From Branchinecta lynchi (Eukaryota; Arthropoda; Branchiopoda; Anostraca; Branchinectidae), in contig JAKZAP010000001.1 of NCBI GenBank assembly GCA_023053575.1, forward strand, positions 23,764,533 through 23,828,532: DNA of 64,000 nucleotides. Reading direction: 5' to 3'. Position 1 is the first letter of the stretch. Each line of letters starts with the position of its first letter. The notes below the pieces were generated by a model. That model made no database searches. It was given only the letters and a program-made list of their open reading frames with translations, and was not told the DNA's origin. The position numbers and the translations under genes were made by a program. Of the stretch, positions 41,040 through 53,039 are shown one piece after another.

Positions 41040-41462
41040 CTCCGCTATCGGACGAGGAAATAAGGGATTTGATTAGTTGTAGGGCAGACGATCTGCCTCT
41101 TGGGGAGAGAAGGTGGTATACTGGGAAGGCGAAGGGTCGCCCCCAGCCTTTACTCATGTCCGATTTGTGGTAGTATGGATGAGAACTTGAAAGATTTCTT
41201 GTGTGAATGCGAAAATGTGAGCGAACTTAGGTTGGAAGTTTTTGGAGAAAATGAAAGAGGGGTGGATGAAGAATGGATGTGCAGGGTCACGGGGAATAGT
41301 TGTCTTATAAGTATAGGGCTATGTTGCCCCACGTGTAAATAAGAGTATCAAAATCTATGTGTTACATGTTGTGTCTTCTTGTCTTTTTTCTGTCTTTCTT
41401 TTCTTTCATACTCCATTTACGGATTGTGTCTTAAAAATGCGAAATAAATTTCATTCATTAAA
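41040..41462 (+). pseudogene. 3' end of a LINE ORF2 with zinc-knuckle-like motif
   Basis: A short frame (41100-41342) contains YSCPICGSMDENLKDFLCEC, a Cys-rich motif typical of the very end of many arthropod LINE ORF2 proteins. A 3' UTR follows and ends in AAATAAATTTCATTCATT. Upstream coding sequence is truncated. Confidence 0.6.
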
Positions 41463-41464
41463 CA

Positions 41465-41605
41465 ATTGGCGAGGTTCCTCAGGGCCCAGACCATCGGGAT
41501 AGGTGCTTATAGAAGGTATTGTTTTTGTTTGTTTGTGTTTATTTTCATGTGTTTGCCATGGCCTTTGGCTCTTAGTGTAAATAAATCTTATCTTATCATA
41601 TGGTG
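41465..41605 (+). mobile_element. short LINE 3' tail fragment
   Basis: The segment reads as a 3' UTR ending GGCCTTTGGCTCTTAGTG, then AATAAATCTTATCTTATC. It resembles the tail at 2265-2310. It follows directly after the 41040 fragment. Confidence 0.45.
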
Positions 41606-41689
41606 GACTTTCTTTGTCGAATTTGTGGCACCTTTATGCGATTGTACCCGTGTTGTATGCTTGACGAAAACGACTTATGAAAAATAAGT

Positions 41690-42815
41690 GTTCACGGTAG
41701 TGAGCTCACCTTGACCAAGCCACTTTTGGCCACTGAAAACTTTTGTGTTGAGATCCAAGTTTTCCTCATAGTAGAATTTCGCGTTGTGACGACGGCCGTA
41801 GATATTCTTAACGTTATACCAGAGGAAACAGTGAGAAAAAAAAAAAATCCCTGGCGCAATCCAAATAATACAGTGAATTAGGTTAAATGCCACAAAAAAA
41901 AGTTAGCCTTTTCAGTTAAATTTCAATAGGGCTACATTTCGCTACACTGTCAGACATTTATGACATTTTTCATAAAAAAAAGCTTACTTCATCGACATTA
42001 TGATGCGCCATTTCAAAAGACATGAGATAACAGGCTAACTGTTGATGTAAAAAACTTTCTACACTATTTCCTAGCCCAAGACTGAAAAGCTGTATTGTTT
42101 TGTGTGCTTTATTTCTTTTCGTTGAAATACTCCACTTTTGTAGCAGGTCACCAATAAACTACTTACTTGCTTACTTACAAATTATGTTACAAGTCCGACA
42201 ACGAGGAAGAGACAGAAGAAAAGGCTGCCCAAAAAGCACCAGAAGGATCGGATTGTCACAGGCAAGTAGGCTATCCATGTCTGAACCGAAAGAGAGGGTT
42301 TCGCACGCAGTTCCGGAAAAGCCTCTAACGAATATCCCCGCGTTTAGGGTGACTAAAAAACTGAGCACCTCATATATAATTATTTCGTCGACATCTTAAT
42401 GACCAAAGTCAAAGAATGAGTTCTTATACGCCAGGCGGGCTAGAAATATCCCGTGAGAACAACAAAGACTAAATTCAAACACAGATTCTCCAAAATCTAA
42501 GGCAGTGGAATTACAGCACACACGACATGTTCACGCGCTGGTCGGTTGAACTGATCAGATCGAAGCACCCCTTCGTTTTAGACAAGGGTGCATTTCAACA
42601 GCCCGTTTTAGGTAAGTGAATTACTTTTATTATCATTATTAAATCAGTGATAACTCATGATTTATTATCTTGATTCAGTGAGGACTGCCTCTTCTTTTAC
42701 TCTAAAGTTTAAGTTACAAAAACTATTAGCCTTCGAAGCTAAAACTAATATTTCTTAAAGATTAAACAAGGGCATAAATGCACATTTATAATATCAAAGT
42801 GACGGGATTACATAC
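41690..42815. other. intron c-d, no gene
   Basis: AT-rich intron sequence with a short TTAC microsatellite near 42160. No family features in the short frames. Confidence 0.45.
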
Positions 42816-43046
42816 TTCAATCTTATCCAGCTTGGCATCACACCAGTACAGTTTTTGCTCGATCAGGTCTACGGCAATACCATTGGGCCAGCCAAGGGAC
42901 GTGTTGGCGATTATTTTTCTTCCTGTTCCGTCCAAGTAGGCCCGTTCAATGAGAGGGACTTTTCCCCAATCCGTCCAGAACATAAGGCCAGCTTCTGGAT
43001 GAACTGTTAAGGCACGAGGTTCGTCCAACGCTTCCGATACGAGAAT
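42816..43046 (-). CDS. arr: arrow/LRP6 exon c: propeller 2 blades
   Basis: The exon encodes 77 residues in phase 0-0. It contains [27 protein letters not shown] and [11 protein letters not shown], then [13 protein letters not shown]. The acceptor follows a polypyrimidine run (TTTTTCAG) and the donor is GAA/GTATGT. One YW[TS]D element reads YWCD, a tolerated variant of this repeat. The order matches LRP6 propeller 2 immediately after exon b, so no exon is missing in the 15.2-kb intron. Confidence 0.95.
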
Positions 43047-43361
43047 CTGAAAAAAAAAGCATCGCAGTTTAAATTCTGATTCCTAAAGCAGCAAGGAAAT
43101 CACGTCTTCTTTTCACCGAAGTTTGCAAGCTCTTCGAAAGCATCCTTCAGTTTTATAACTCAGTAAAGCCATCTTCTCTTAAAAGATTTGTCGTAACTAT
43201 TGTTTTAACGTAACAATTCACCGACTTTTGCACCTGCCATGTCTGGCTCTTTTCGAAGCGGGTACGGCCCCCACTTGTTGCTTCCAAAGAACTCATTGGA
43301 AAGAAAGTACCACTATGCAATTTTCTTCGTATTTCCCATCAACGATTAAGAGGACCGCGAG

Positions 43362-45152
43362 CAGGGCTGCCAAGTGTGACACTTTTGGTGCTTTGACACT
43401 TTATGCTTCTGGGTGACACCAGGCACCCTTTCTCTGAAAATGACACCTTTTCATACAAATTAAACTTTTTAGGTTAGACAAGAGCTAGAAGCTGATATGG
43501 CAATTGCAAGGCTGGGTCAGAGGATGAAGGTTGGAATTGTCAATGCGTGGGTTTGTTCTGATCATTTATAAGCAAAGCCCTTGAGATAAGAATGATCATG
43601 GGCCTTATATCCTTTGGCAAAAAGTATTTTATTTTTGCACTTGGCTGTGATGACGCGCACTTTAAGGGCACTAGAAATTGATCTGTAAGCAAGACCTCTT
43701 GGCGCAAAAATAATAATGGGATCATACAAATGTATATTTTGCTAAAAAAGTATTTTTTTTGTACTTTAAGGAATTCGTTTGTAAGCCAAACCACTATGCC
43801 TATCGTTTGGTCAAAAGTATTTTTTTTTACTTTTCGGTTAAGATGCGCACTTTAAGGGATGGTCTGACCTGGGAAGTGACAATTTCTAAGCCAATCTTGC
43901 CAAGTCTCTAATGTTACAGCCAAGTTTCATCGTCCTAGCACAATCTGGAAGTACCTTAATTCGCGATCACTGGACTGACCGACCGAACAACTCCCCACAG
44001 TGCCCGAATCCAGTCCGGCTCTGTCACTGATGTACCTAGTTCTTGTGCTTGATCTTCCTACCAAGTTTCTTCCCAGCCGCTCCACTCAAAGCGTGTGATG
44101 AGATTTATTGTTCTCCCTCCACCCCCCCCCCACATTCATCGGATCCGGTCCAGACCTGAAATGGGACATATGAGGTACGAGGACTTCACAAAACCCAAGT
44201 TTCCTTAAGATCCGATCACCCGTTCGAAACTTAAGGATTCCCCCTACTTACAATGGTCGGATTGCGGAACTGACATTTCCAGGTTAATCTACCCGGGCCT
44301 CTAACATGCCTCTAGCCCACCTAGCTAGAAGTACCTAGCCTCCGGATCACCGGAATTCCAGACCCTCCCTCCAACTCCCGCAATGGTGCCCAAATCCGAT
44401 CCAATTCTGTCCTATGACGTATCTAGGGATTGTCCTTTTTCTTCCCACCGAGTTTCGTACTGATAGCTCCACTCCAAGCGTGTCACAAGATCTCCCCCCC
44501 CCCCCCCACACATTCGTCGGATCCGGTCTGGACTTGAAACGGGACGTCTAAGACAGGAGGTCGTTCCAAATATAAAGCGCTTCATTAAGATTCGATCACC
44601 CGTTCCGAAGTTGTACATATGTCAGGATTCTAGATTACCCCTCCCTCCCCCCACGATGGTCGGATCGGGAAAGTGACTATTTCTAAGTTAGTTTGATTGG
44701 GTCCTTAATATGCCTGCCAAGTTCCATGGTCCTAGCACATCTGGAAGTACCCTAACTCGCGATCACCGGACTGACCTACCGAACAACTGACAGACCGACT
44801 GACGGAAATGTGATCGTTATACGGCACTTGGCCGGAAGGTAAGTGCCATATAAAAGCACCTTTTCATTTACTTTAGTCAATTTGCAGATTAACGACCCCA
44901 AAAACATGTACTTTACTTTGATTTAACATAAACAAAGAAGCCTTATATAGCTAATTTCCGATTAAATTTGTTACAAAACTCTAACAATTAAGAAATGTTT
45001 TCGAAAATGATCTTACAAGTTCAAAATAATTACCAATTATTCGCATTTTCCGCATTGAGGAGCCGAATACGCAATAAGCTTTCGAGGTGTCGAAAAACAC
45101 CTTTTTTTCAAGAGTTTTGACACTTTTATGAGTCGAGCTCTTGGCAACCCTG
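43362..45152. mobile_element. non-autonomous hAT element, 1.8 kb
   Basis: Ends CAGGGCTGCCAAG and CTTGGCAACCCTG are terminal inverted repeats. The flanks ACCGCGAG (43354-43361 and 45153-45160) are a perfect 8-bp target duplication. No transposase was seen. A C-rich repeat block (43912-44852) lies inside it, and GACACTTTT-like subterminal strings occur near both ends. Confidence 0.85.
43912..44852 (+). repeat. C-rich repeat family, block 3, inside the hAT element
   Basis: It contains two rounds of the body (GATCACCCGTTC at about 44215 and 44596) and closes with CGGCACTTGGCC...AAGTGCCATATA. It is nested in the 43362-45152 hAT element. Confidence 0.72.
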
Positions 45153-45159
45153 ACCGCGA

Positions 45160-45930
45160 GTAGTCGGGATGGGTCTAAACAGCACAGTCTCAAAGAGTTC
45201 AAGTTAGAACATTGGAAACCTAAACTGTTTCTACTGCGATTTTATTTTAGTGAAGGAGTTGGTTGAGGGAGTCGATGGAGGGATGTTCAGGGAAGAAAGA
45301 ATTTGCCGACAGAGTTTACTGAATGGATAATAATACATACTACATATGGGCCACCCCAGAGTGCAGTGGCTGTGGTGAACTACACAGAGAACTACAAACA
45401 CTCCACTCCCAGTTGTAGTAGTGATTTGCAGTTCTAAGTTAGAAAAGTTGTATTAATAATCATATTTTCAGTCTTGCGTAGGTGACCTCTTTTCACTTTT
45501 TTTTTTAAGCGAAACACTTTGTTACATGTGCATGAGTCTGTTTTTGTTTGAATAACGGTAAAGGAATAAATATTTGTAATAAAAAAAATTAAAAACTCCA
45601 GAAAAGCTCCTTTCCTCCTAGTCAGAGAAAACTGTGTTAAAAGTACATAGCATAATATATGGATAAACGGATAGGTTTATCCAAAGCCACCATAAGCAAC
45701 AAATGAAAATGCATCAGAGTACGTGTCGATCAAACTACGGGATTCTTTAGTCCAATCAAAGATAACGAATTTTCGATTTTTAGAGTCCCAACCCATGTAT
45801 CGTAGTCAATTCCAAAAAATACGGAAATAAAACGCGCTTAAGCAAACATGACTGACAAATAAAAGAAAGTTGTATCTCGACGATACGATAAATCGCCTGC
45901 GCGGTAAGCAGAATCAGTTGCGATGAAAAA
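45160..45930. other. intronic sequence between hAT and GGGATCCC elements
   Basis: AT-rich, no coding signal. A short CACTCCACTCCCAGTTGTAG motif near 45403 may belong to a small repeat, but no second copy was found by eye. Confidence 0.4.
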
Positions 45931-47056
45931 CAAGACCGAAGGTTTCGATGGGATCCCAAAAATTCAATATTTGTTCAAGACAATCCAGTCTTGTCTTCAT
46001 CAGATCCAGTCTTTGCCAGACTCCTTGAACATTTTTACTGTTAAAATTCAGAAACATATTAAGGCCAAATAGGTAATCATCTGAGAAAACCAAGTTCAGA
46101 TATGGATTCAGCATGTGTGTTTGCCCCTATAAGTCATATCTGTTTTGACGAAAACTTCCTGCCACTTTTGCCAATTTCCCGGTTTCGCACGAACTGCGGA
46201 ACTACTTGACCGGCAAAAAAAGAAAGCTCAAAAACGAACTCAGCGTATCTTCTTTCCCCAATACTGAACATCTACTCAACTTCAAATAAAAAATTAACTT
46301 ATAACAAATTTTCCGGCTCCAGCCGAATTCCGGTCGAACTATATGTCCGGGTGAAAAAAGATTATAATACACGGATTCAGTATCTCTTCTTACCCTAATT
46401 CGGATATCTAATCAACTCCAAATAAAACTTTAACTTTTAACAATTTTCCGGTTTTGCCGGATTCCGAGCGAACTACTTGTCCGGGTAGAAAATTGTTTTC
46501 AGCATGTCTTCTTACCCTTAAATCAATCATCCAATCAACTTCAAATAAAACTTTTACTTTTGACAGACTATCCGGTTTTGGCCGGATTCCGGGCTAACTA
46601 CTTGTCCGGCGAAAAAATGATTTTCACCATCGTGTTCAGCATGTCTTCTTACCTCTCAATCAAACATCTAATCAACTTCAAATAAAACTTTTACTTTTAA
46701 CAACCTTTCCGGTTGTGGCCGGATTCCGAGCGAACTACTTGTCTGATGATCCAATGGTTTTCACCATCGAGTTCAGCATGTCTCCTTACCCCATAATCGA
46801 CTATCACATTATATGTTTAAAAATATTTCATTTACCCCTTAATTTAAACCCCCTCCACCACCCCTAAATGTAGGGCTACAGAGCCCATCTACGAACTCGA
46901 CCTTATTCTTGACCTGAAGAATCCTCACACCAAGTTTCATCAAAATATCTCTTTCCCTTCGAGAGTTATAGTGCGCACAGACGGACAGACGGACGGAGAG
47001 ACAGACGGACAACTTTTGCGATGTCATAGGTATCCACTTACGTTTTGGGATCCCAA
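45931..47056 (-). mobile_element. GGGATCCC-family element (copy 3)
   Basis: Minus-strand copy with the ends CAAGACC (left) and GGGATCCCAA (right) and AAA on both sides (45928-45930, 47057-47059). It contains the same 120-bp units, with GACAGACGGACGGAGAGACAG-like sequence near 46980. Confidence 0.82.
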
Positions 47057-47484
47057 AAAGGAGAAAATACTGGTTAGCATTCAGAGGCCAACCAATAAAA
47101 AAGATGCCGAGGATAAAAAATCAACCGGGATATATCTACGATTCCATCTTTATTGTACGAAAGGGTGTCGATCCCCTGGCGCAGGATCGGGCAAATGATA
47201 GCTGGCATGCATTGCGGCAACCCTTAATTCAACCGTTAAAAAAGATCAACCGGGTAAATATGTAACAAGAGTCAGAAGAAAAGTCGGATCGTTCGCTCTT
47301 CCTCATCCTAACCGCAATTATATATTCCACATTTGTTTTAATAACTTTCGTTTACTCGATCCTACTGGATGACTCTAGATGGAAAAAGTAAGGTGAGACT
47401 TGTTCTAGCGACATTTTGGCTCTTCTTGCCAAGGATTGTCTTCAGTAGTAGCTTTTAGTAAACCTTACTTCAGGTAGTTCGTTC

Positions 47485-48490
47485 TTGGGATCCCAAAACG
47501 TAAGTGGAGGGATACCTATGACATCGCAAAAGTTGTCCGTCTGTGCGCGGTATAACTCTCGAAGGGAATGAGCTATTTTGATGAAACTTGGTGTGAGGAT
47601 TCATTGGGTCAAGGGTAAGGCCAAGTTCGTAGATGGGCTCTGTAGCTCTACATTTAGGGGTGGGGGAGGGGGTTCACATTAAGGGACAAACAAAATATTT
47701 TTAAACAGCTAATGTGGTAGTCGATTATGGTGTAAGAAGGCATGCTGACCACGATAGTGAAAACCATTTTCTCACCGGACGATTAGTTCGTCCGGAATCC
47801 GGCAAAAAACGGAAAGTTGGTTAAAAGTAAAAGTTTTATATGAAGTTGATTAAATGGTCGATTTAGAGGTAAGAAGGCATTCTCAACACGATGGTGAAAA
47901 CCATTTTCTCGCCGAACAAGTAGTTCGTCCGGAATCCGGCAAAAACCGGAAAGTTGTTTAAAAGTAAAGGTTTCATTTGAAGTTGATTAAATGTTCCATT
48001 TTTCTCGCCGGGCAACTAGTTCGCCCGGAATCCGTCCAAAACCGGAAAATTTGTTAAAAGCAAAAGTTTTATTAGATGACAGATTAAGGGGTAAGAAGAG
48101 AGGCTGAGTTTGTGTATGACAATCATTTTTTGCCCGGACATATAATTAGTCCGGAATCCGGTTGTAACCGGATTTTTTTTTAAGTCAAACTTTTATTCAA
48201 AGTTGATTAGATGTTCTTTATAGGGATTTGACACTGGATTTGTTTCTGAATTTTCTTTTTTTTACTGGACTAGTAGTTTGCTCGGAATTCGGGCGAAACC
48301 GGAAACTTGGCAGAAGTAAAGCAGGAAGTCTCGGTCAGTATCTTCAAAATAGATATGGCTTATAGAGGTATATCTGAACTTGTTTTTTTCTGATGATTAG
48401 CCTGGCGAAGACTGGATCTGGCAAAGACAAGACCCTATTGTCTGAATCAAATATTAGATTTTTGGGATCCCATCGACACCTTTGGTCTTG
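47485..48490 (+). mobile_element. GGGATCCC-family element (copy 2)
   Basis: Same ends and internal units as 5879-6916. TTC occurs on both sides (47482-47484, 48491-48493), a 3-bp target duplication. It forms an inverted pair with the copy at 45931-47056. Confidence 0.82.
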
Positions 48491-48599
48491 TTCTAGCTGA
48501 GCCTTAAGAGGATCCTTGCCAAGATGGGCCGAAATATCGCTAAGGCAGGGCGCGCAAATGAACTTTTTCCGGTAGCCGTATTTTTTTTTCCGGGCGAAG

Positions 48600-49060
48600 A
48601 TCCAGAAAGTGTTATACCGTTTGCTACAGGGGTTCCTGTTTATTCAAGGGCCATATTCTTCCGGTTTCCGATGACTCCTCATGGATTCCGGAAACCCGTC
48701 CCATATTCGGGCATATAAAATTTTATGCCGTTTATGCCCATACCGTTTTCGGCAGAGGTTCTGGTATATTCGCGGAATTCCAGTACCATGTTCTGCCCGA
48801 TTTCCAATGACCACTCACGGATTTCCTGAATTTGTCCCGGATCCCCGCAAATAAACTTTTCCCGTTATTATGATGATTTTTTCCGAATTAGATCCAGGGC
48901 CATACCAATGGCCATGGCGTTTTCTACAGAGGTTCTGGTATGACCAAGCGGAATTGCAGCACCATATTCTGTCGGTTTCTGTTTACCTTTCATGGATTTC
49001 CAGATTCGGGCACGGATTTCCGGAATTTATCCCGGATTCCTGGCGGGAGGCGTAAAGCTG
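48600..49060 (+). repeat. three diverged units of 125-165 bp
   Basis: GGCAGAGGTTCTGGTAT, CCATATTCT..CGGTTTC and CATGGATTTCC recur at about 48625, 48748 and 48912. No gene was recognised. Confidence 0.6.
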
Positions 49061-49736
49061 TGGGGAATTATCGGTAGCACGCTTCATGTAACGACTTCTG
49101 TCGCAGGAAAAGAGACATGGCACGTGTTAAAAGATTTTATTGCAAGATAAACAACAAAAAAGTTTCAGAAACTCATAAGTTTCATTCGCAATTTCGACAG
49201 ATATGAGATAACACACTATCTGTTGATGTTATAGAAAATTGTGTTAGCCTTTAAGTGTTACTTTTCAGTAAAACGTAACCGCAAAAAAGTAACACTTAAA
49301 AGGTCCTACTTTTATCACTGTATATGTTTAACGTATCTCACTCGTTCAAGTCGTAACCGCAAGTTAGTTCACAAGTACGATGTGCAAGATATTATTCAGT
49401 CACTGTAGTCTCTACTAAAAACATCTATTCATCCATCTCATCATCTAAAAGATGTTTCAATGAATTTTGACTTATGTTGCTTTTCCTTTTATCCTTTTAC
49501 TCCAGTGTACATTTAGAGGATCGTAAATTAGAAATATACGTAGTATATAACAGAAAACACGTAGTGTGTTATCTCATATCTTCTAAAATTGCGTAACCTT
49601 GTGTAAATAAGATAAAGCATCCTATGAAGCCCTCAGGTCGGAGAGCATTATACTTCCTTTTTAATGCAACCTCGATAGATGGCTGTTACGGCTACACCAC
49701 CAATCATAATGTCACACCTGTACGTCACCTGTCTGA

Positions 49737-50060
49737 GGTAGCGTTCCAGCAACTTATTATTTGTTACGATCGTTACTATTCTTGTTATTATTGCCGTTCC
49801 AGAGCTCGCCGTAATAAGTAAATTGGCTCCTCCCACTTATTATTTTCGTTCCGCGACTGTTACGATCGTTACAATTCACCTTATGATGGTCGCGAGCAAA
49901 GTGATAATAACTATCGGTTCTGCAGGAACTCCCGTAAGAGTGATGACGTATGTCCGCATTTTTATTATTTTCGTTCCAAAGAGCGTGGTAACTACCACAA
50001 TACGGCGCTCGGCCCTCCTCTTATCATCGTAACTTGTAATAACTTCACTGGAACGCTACC
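49737..50060. mobile_element. MITE with 13-bp TIRs, 324 bp
   Basis: The ends GGTAGCGTTCCAG and CTGGAACGCTACC are inverted repeats, extending imperfectly inward. TGA flanks both sides (49734-49736 and 50061-50063). The interior has repeated GTTACGATCGTTAC strings. It lies downstream of the P450 gene. Confidence 0.78.
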
Positions 50061-50419
50061 TGAATCAGAGTAGAATAACACTGTAGAGTAGCGCCAAGAC
50101 CTATGCTCTCCTTGCTTTGCAAAGGGAGCATATTCATAGCGCCGCCAACTGTGCTTGCGGCATTTAAAGCGAGACAAACCTGCAGGCTTAGAAATATCTA
50201 GTAAAGCAAAGGTACGGTCTGCACACACCAAGTATCATGTTTTTGCAATGTTTAGGATATGAAGTTATCGGAGCCAGCACTGGTGAACAACTGAATGGGT
50301 TTCAGTGGGGATGTTCTCTATCGCTAGTGGTGATAGTATCGCTGCTGTTCGAGTCTGTATCAATTTTGTCAAGTCTTGGCGCTACTCCCTAGTGTTATTT
50401 TGCTCTGGTCTGAATGACC

Positions 50420-51943
50420 CTATAACTGTCTGTGAATCAGCTTAACTTTGAACCCATTCTTGGGCCTTGAAATTAGTTCGATTAACACAGGCACTTCTTC
50501 TCTTTTCTCCAGGCTCCTAATTGAGAATTTCCGAAGAATGCTCGCTATCACTACCTTTTCTTCCATAAGGGCAAACCTCTGTCCAATACAATTGCGCGGG
50601 CCTGCACTAAAAGGAACGTACGCGTATGGGTGTCTTCCTCGGACGTTTTCAGGGGTGAAGCGTTCAGGGTCAAATCGCTCCGGGTCCGGGAAATACTTCA
50701 CGTCCCTGTGCAAGAAATAGTTAAATATCATCGCAGTAGCACCTGCTGGAACAACATGACCATCCAGAGTGACATCCTCCGTCAGCGAACGTGCGACCAG
50801 CGGCACACTAGGATAAAGTCGCTGGGCTTCTTTAATCACGCACTCGAGATACTTCAGATTTGCCAAGTCGGTCATCGTGAAATCGCGTCCTGGATCGTCA
50901 AATAAGACTGCTTCCACTTCCTCTTGCACCTTTTTCTGAATTTCTGGGTGATGTCCGAGTAGAAACAGGCACCACCCTATACCCGCTGCCGTTGTATCAT
51001 GGCCTTCGAACATAAAAGTGTCCACCTCCTCCCGAATGTCGTTGTCGTTCAAGGCCCCTGACTCTTCCGAAACGTCTAGCAGGAGGTCAAGGAATGCCAA
51101 CCGCTTGCTTCTTGCTTCACCGGAAGCTTTTCTGTTCCGCAGCTCAGCGCGCCTCTCGCCAATAACCTTCTCCGTAAAGCCGTGCAAGGTCTTCAGGTAG
51201 TCTCTATGCTTGAAGCCAGATGGAAGGATGTTAAATAAGAAATCTGGCTGCAACCACGGCTGTAGCTGCCTATCCTGAACAATGGCACCGATATCGTGTA
51301 CAGCTCGGACGTACTTTGAGTCCGTATCTTCTTGCGAATTCACATTCTGCCCCATGGCGGCATCGCAAATTGCATCAAGAGCACAACGAGTTACATAGGG
51401 GAAGATATCAAAGCCGTCTTTCGACCGTTCATGCGCTTCTTCAACTTTATGAACGAACACCCTGGCCTGCTCATTGAAAACCTCGAGGAAGTCCTCCAAG
51501 ATTTTAAAATGGAACGCCGGGGTCAACATCTTACGGCGGCTGTGCCACTTCCCACCAGTGCTGGTCAAGAGACCAGTACCAAGCCAAGGATGCAAGAAGC
51601 TGTATTCAAAAGATTTGTCTATATGTTTACTACTGCTCAGGATGGTCTCGGCAGCAGAGGCATGGATAATTGCAACGATCGGCCGGTTTCCTATCCAAAT
51701 GCGAATCACAGGATGGTTTTTGAAGGTCTCGTACCAGCCTTTAAGAACTTCTATTCGCTCCTCCGGTGCCACCATGAGCTCAAGCACATTTCCGAATATC
51801 GGATTCGCAGGCGGCCCGGGCAGCTTGTTCAGAGCTTGTACAATGCGCCTATTTTGCCACCAAGTATATACGATTGCCAAAAGAGCACTCCCGACAACGA
51901 AATACAAAGTGTTCAAAGACAGAGCGACTTCCAATATCAACAT
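50420..51943 (-). CDS. cytochrome P450, CYP4 family, intact single exon
   Basis: This predicts a 507-residue microsomal haem monooxygenase, the usual CYP4 length. It has an N-terminal membrane helix (about 5-27), the proline hinge LPGPPANP (41-48) and helix C W133xxxR137. It also has the CYP4 I-helix signature EVDTFMFEGHDTT (306-318), ExxR (E372/R375), PERF-type motifs (421-429) and the haem loop PFSAGPRNCIGQRF with C452. The frame opens 49 codons further upstream, but I chose this ATG because the hydrophobic anchor follows it directly. CYP4 enzymes oxidise fatty acids, hormones or xenobiotics; the substrate is unknown. It lies wholly inside an arrow intron, same strand, with no intron of its own. 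Confidence 0.95.
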   Translation of the reverse strand: MLILEVALSLNTLYFVVGSALLAIVYTWWQNRRIVQALNKLPGPPANPIFGNVLELMVAPEERIEVLKGWYETFKNHPVIRIWIGNRPIVAIIHASAAETILSSSKHIDKSFEYSFLHPWLGTGLLTSTGGKWHSRRKMLTPAFHFKILEDFLEVFNEQARVFVHKVEEAHERSKDGFDIFPYVTRCALDAICDAAMGQNVNSQEDTDSKYVRAVHDIGAIVQDRQLQPWLQPDFLFNILPSGFKHRDYLKTLHGFTEKVIGERRAELRNRKASGEARSKRLAFLDLLLDVSEESGALNDNDIREEVDTFMFEGHDTTAAGIGWCLFLLGHHPEIQKKVQEEVEAVLFDDPGRDFTMTDLANLKYLECVIKEAQRLYPSVPLVARSLTEDVTLDGHVVPAGATAMIFNYFLHRDVKYFPDPERFDPERFTPENVRGRHPYAYVPFSAGPRNCIGQRFALMEEKVVIASILRKFSIRSLEKREEVPVLIELISRPKNGFKVKLIHRQL

Positions 51944-52089
51944 CTTTCGTGAAAGAAAACAAACGATAAACTGAGCGTCACCGGAGTTCAAATAATCGCA
52001 GACAACCTTCGATTGACAACAGTCTAATCTTCCATTTCTAAGAAAGCGTATCATTATGACACCAGAGAGATTGTCTGGGATGTGCGGCA

Positions 52090-52101
52090 AGTATATAATA
52101 T
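52090..52101 (-). promoter_or_regulatory. possible TATA element of the P450 gene
   Basis: Read on the minus strand, an AT run TATTATATAC lies about 150 bp before the chosen P450 start codon. It is the only TATA-like string close upstream. There is no supporting initiator evidence, so this is a weak suggestion. Confidence 0.25.
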
Positions 52102-52422
52102 GTATTCGAAGAAAGAAAGAGTACTGAATTAAGGTAATGAAGAATCAAGGCTACAATGTGCATTGCGTCTTCTCTGAGATTGGTGATGGTCTTTAGGCCC
52201 TAAAAAGATTCTTCACGAGACGCCTCAGATAACGAAAGAAGGTCTGAGTAAACTTGAACTATGTTGTGATTGTGTTAAAGACCTCTTTAAATATATGAGG
52301 AAACCTTAAAGTTTAACTGAAAAGCCGGCTTTATTTCAGTACCTTATGTCATAGTATACTATATATTTTGAACCTGCTGAGAGGTTTCTTGTTTTTCGCA
52401 ACAGGCTTCCCGTAGTGACATT

Positions 52423-52840
52423 AGTTGCGTTTTTGCTGATACCATGGTATCTGTTACCACGGTTACTGGATCTGCAATTAGTCGTTTTTGCAGGTATCGT
52501 GGTATCTCATACACGGTGCTCTGCAAAAACGACTATTGCCGAAATTGCACTTTTCAAAGTCATCCCAAAAGAAAAACAGATATCCAGTTACATCACTAAG
52601 TGCTAAACTTCTTTCTCACCAATCTGCCAAAATTCGATGAAAGTGAGATGACTTTTCAGATACCACAACCAGTTACCACGGTTGGACCGTAGTATCTGAA
52701 TATCTGATACCACGATAACTGGCCAGATACCACGATAACTGCAACAACGCCTTTTCACCGTGGTATCAGATACCACGATAACTGCAAAAACGACTTTAGA
52801 CCGTGGTATCAGATACCATGGTATCTGCAAAAACGCAACT
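52423..52840. mobile_element. MITE family with GATACCATGGTATC termini (copy 1)
   Basis: The inverted ends AGTTGCGTTTTTGC and GCAAAAACGCAACT are followed inward by the palindrome GATACCATGGTATC. ATT flanks both sides (52420-52422, 52841-52843). The interior holds many GATACCACGATAACTG-type repeats. Related copies lie at 37429, 13302 and 12525. Confidence 0.8.
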
Positions 52841-53039
52841 ATTAAGAATATATACCGCGTTTCGAGCAAACGAGTACAGTTCAACCGCGTAATTTGAATT
52901 TTCATCCAGAACGTGGTTTTCGTTCGGTAAAATAGCGACTGACAGAGAATCAAAGACGCTGCCCTGAGTGTAGAATAAGTTCAGAAGATTTCTAGTGTCC
53001 TGGGTTAGGCTACTGCCTGGCGTGGATTAGAGACAATAT

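Noticed and set aside
51332..51974. Plus-strand frames of 166-206 codons
   Set aside because: They are antisense shadows of the P450 coding sequence.
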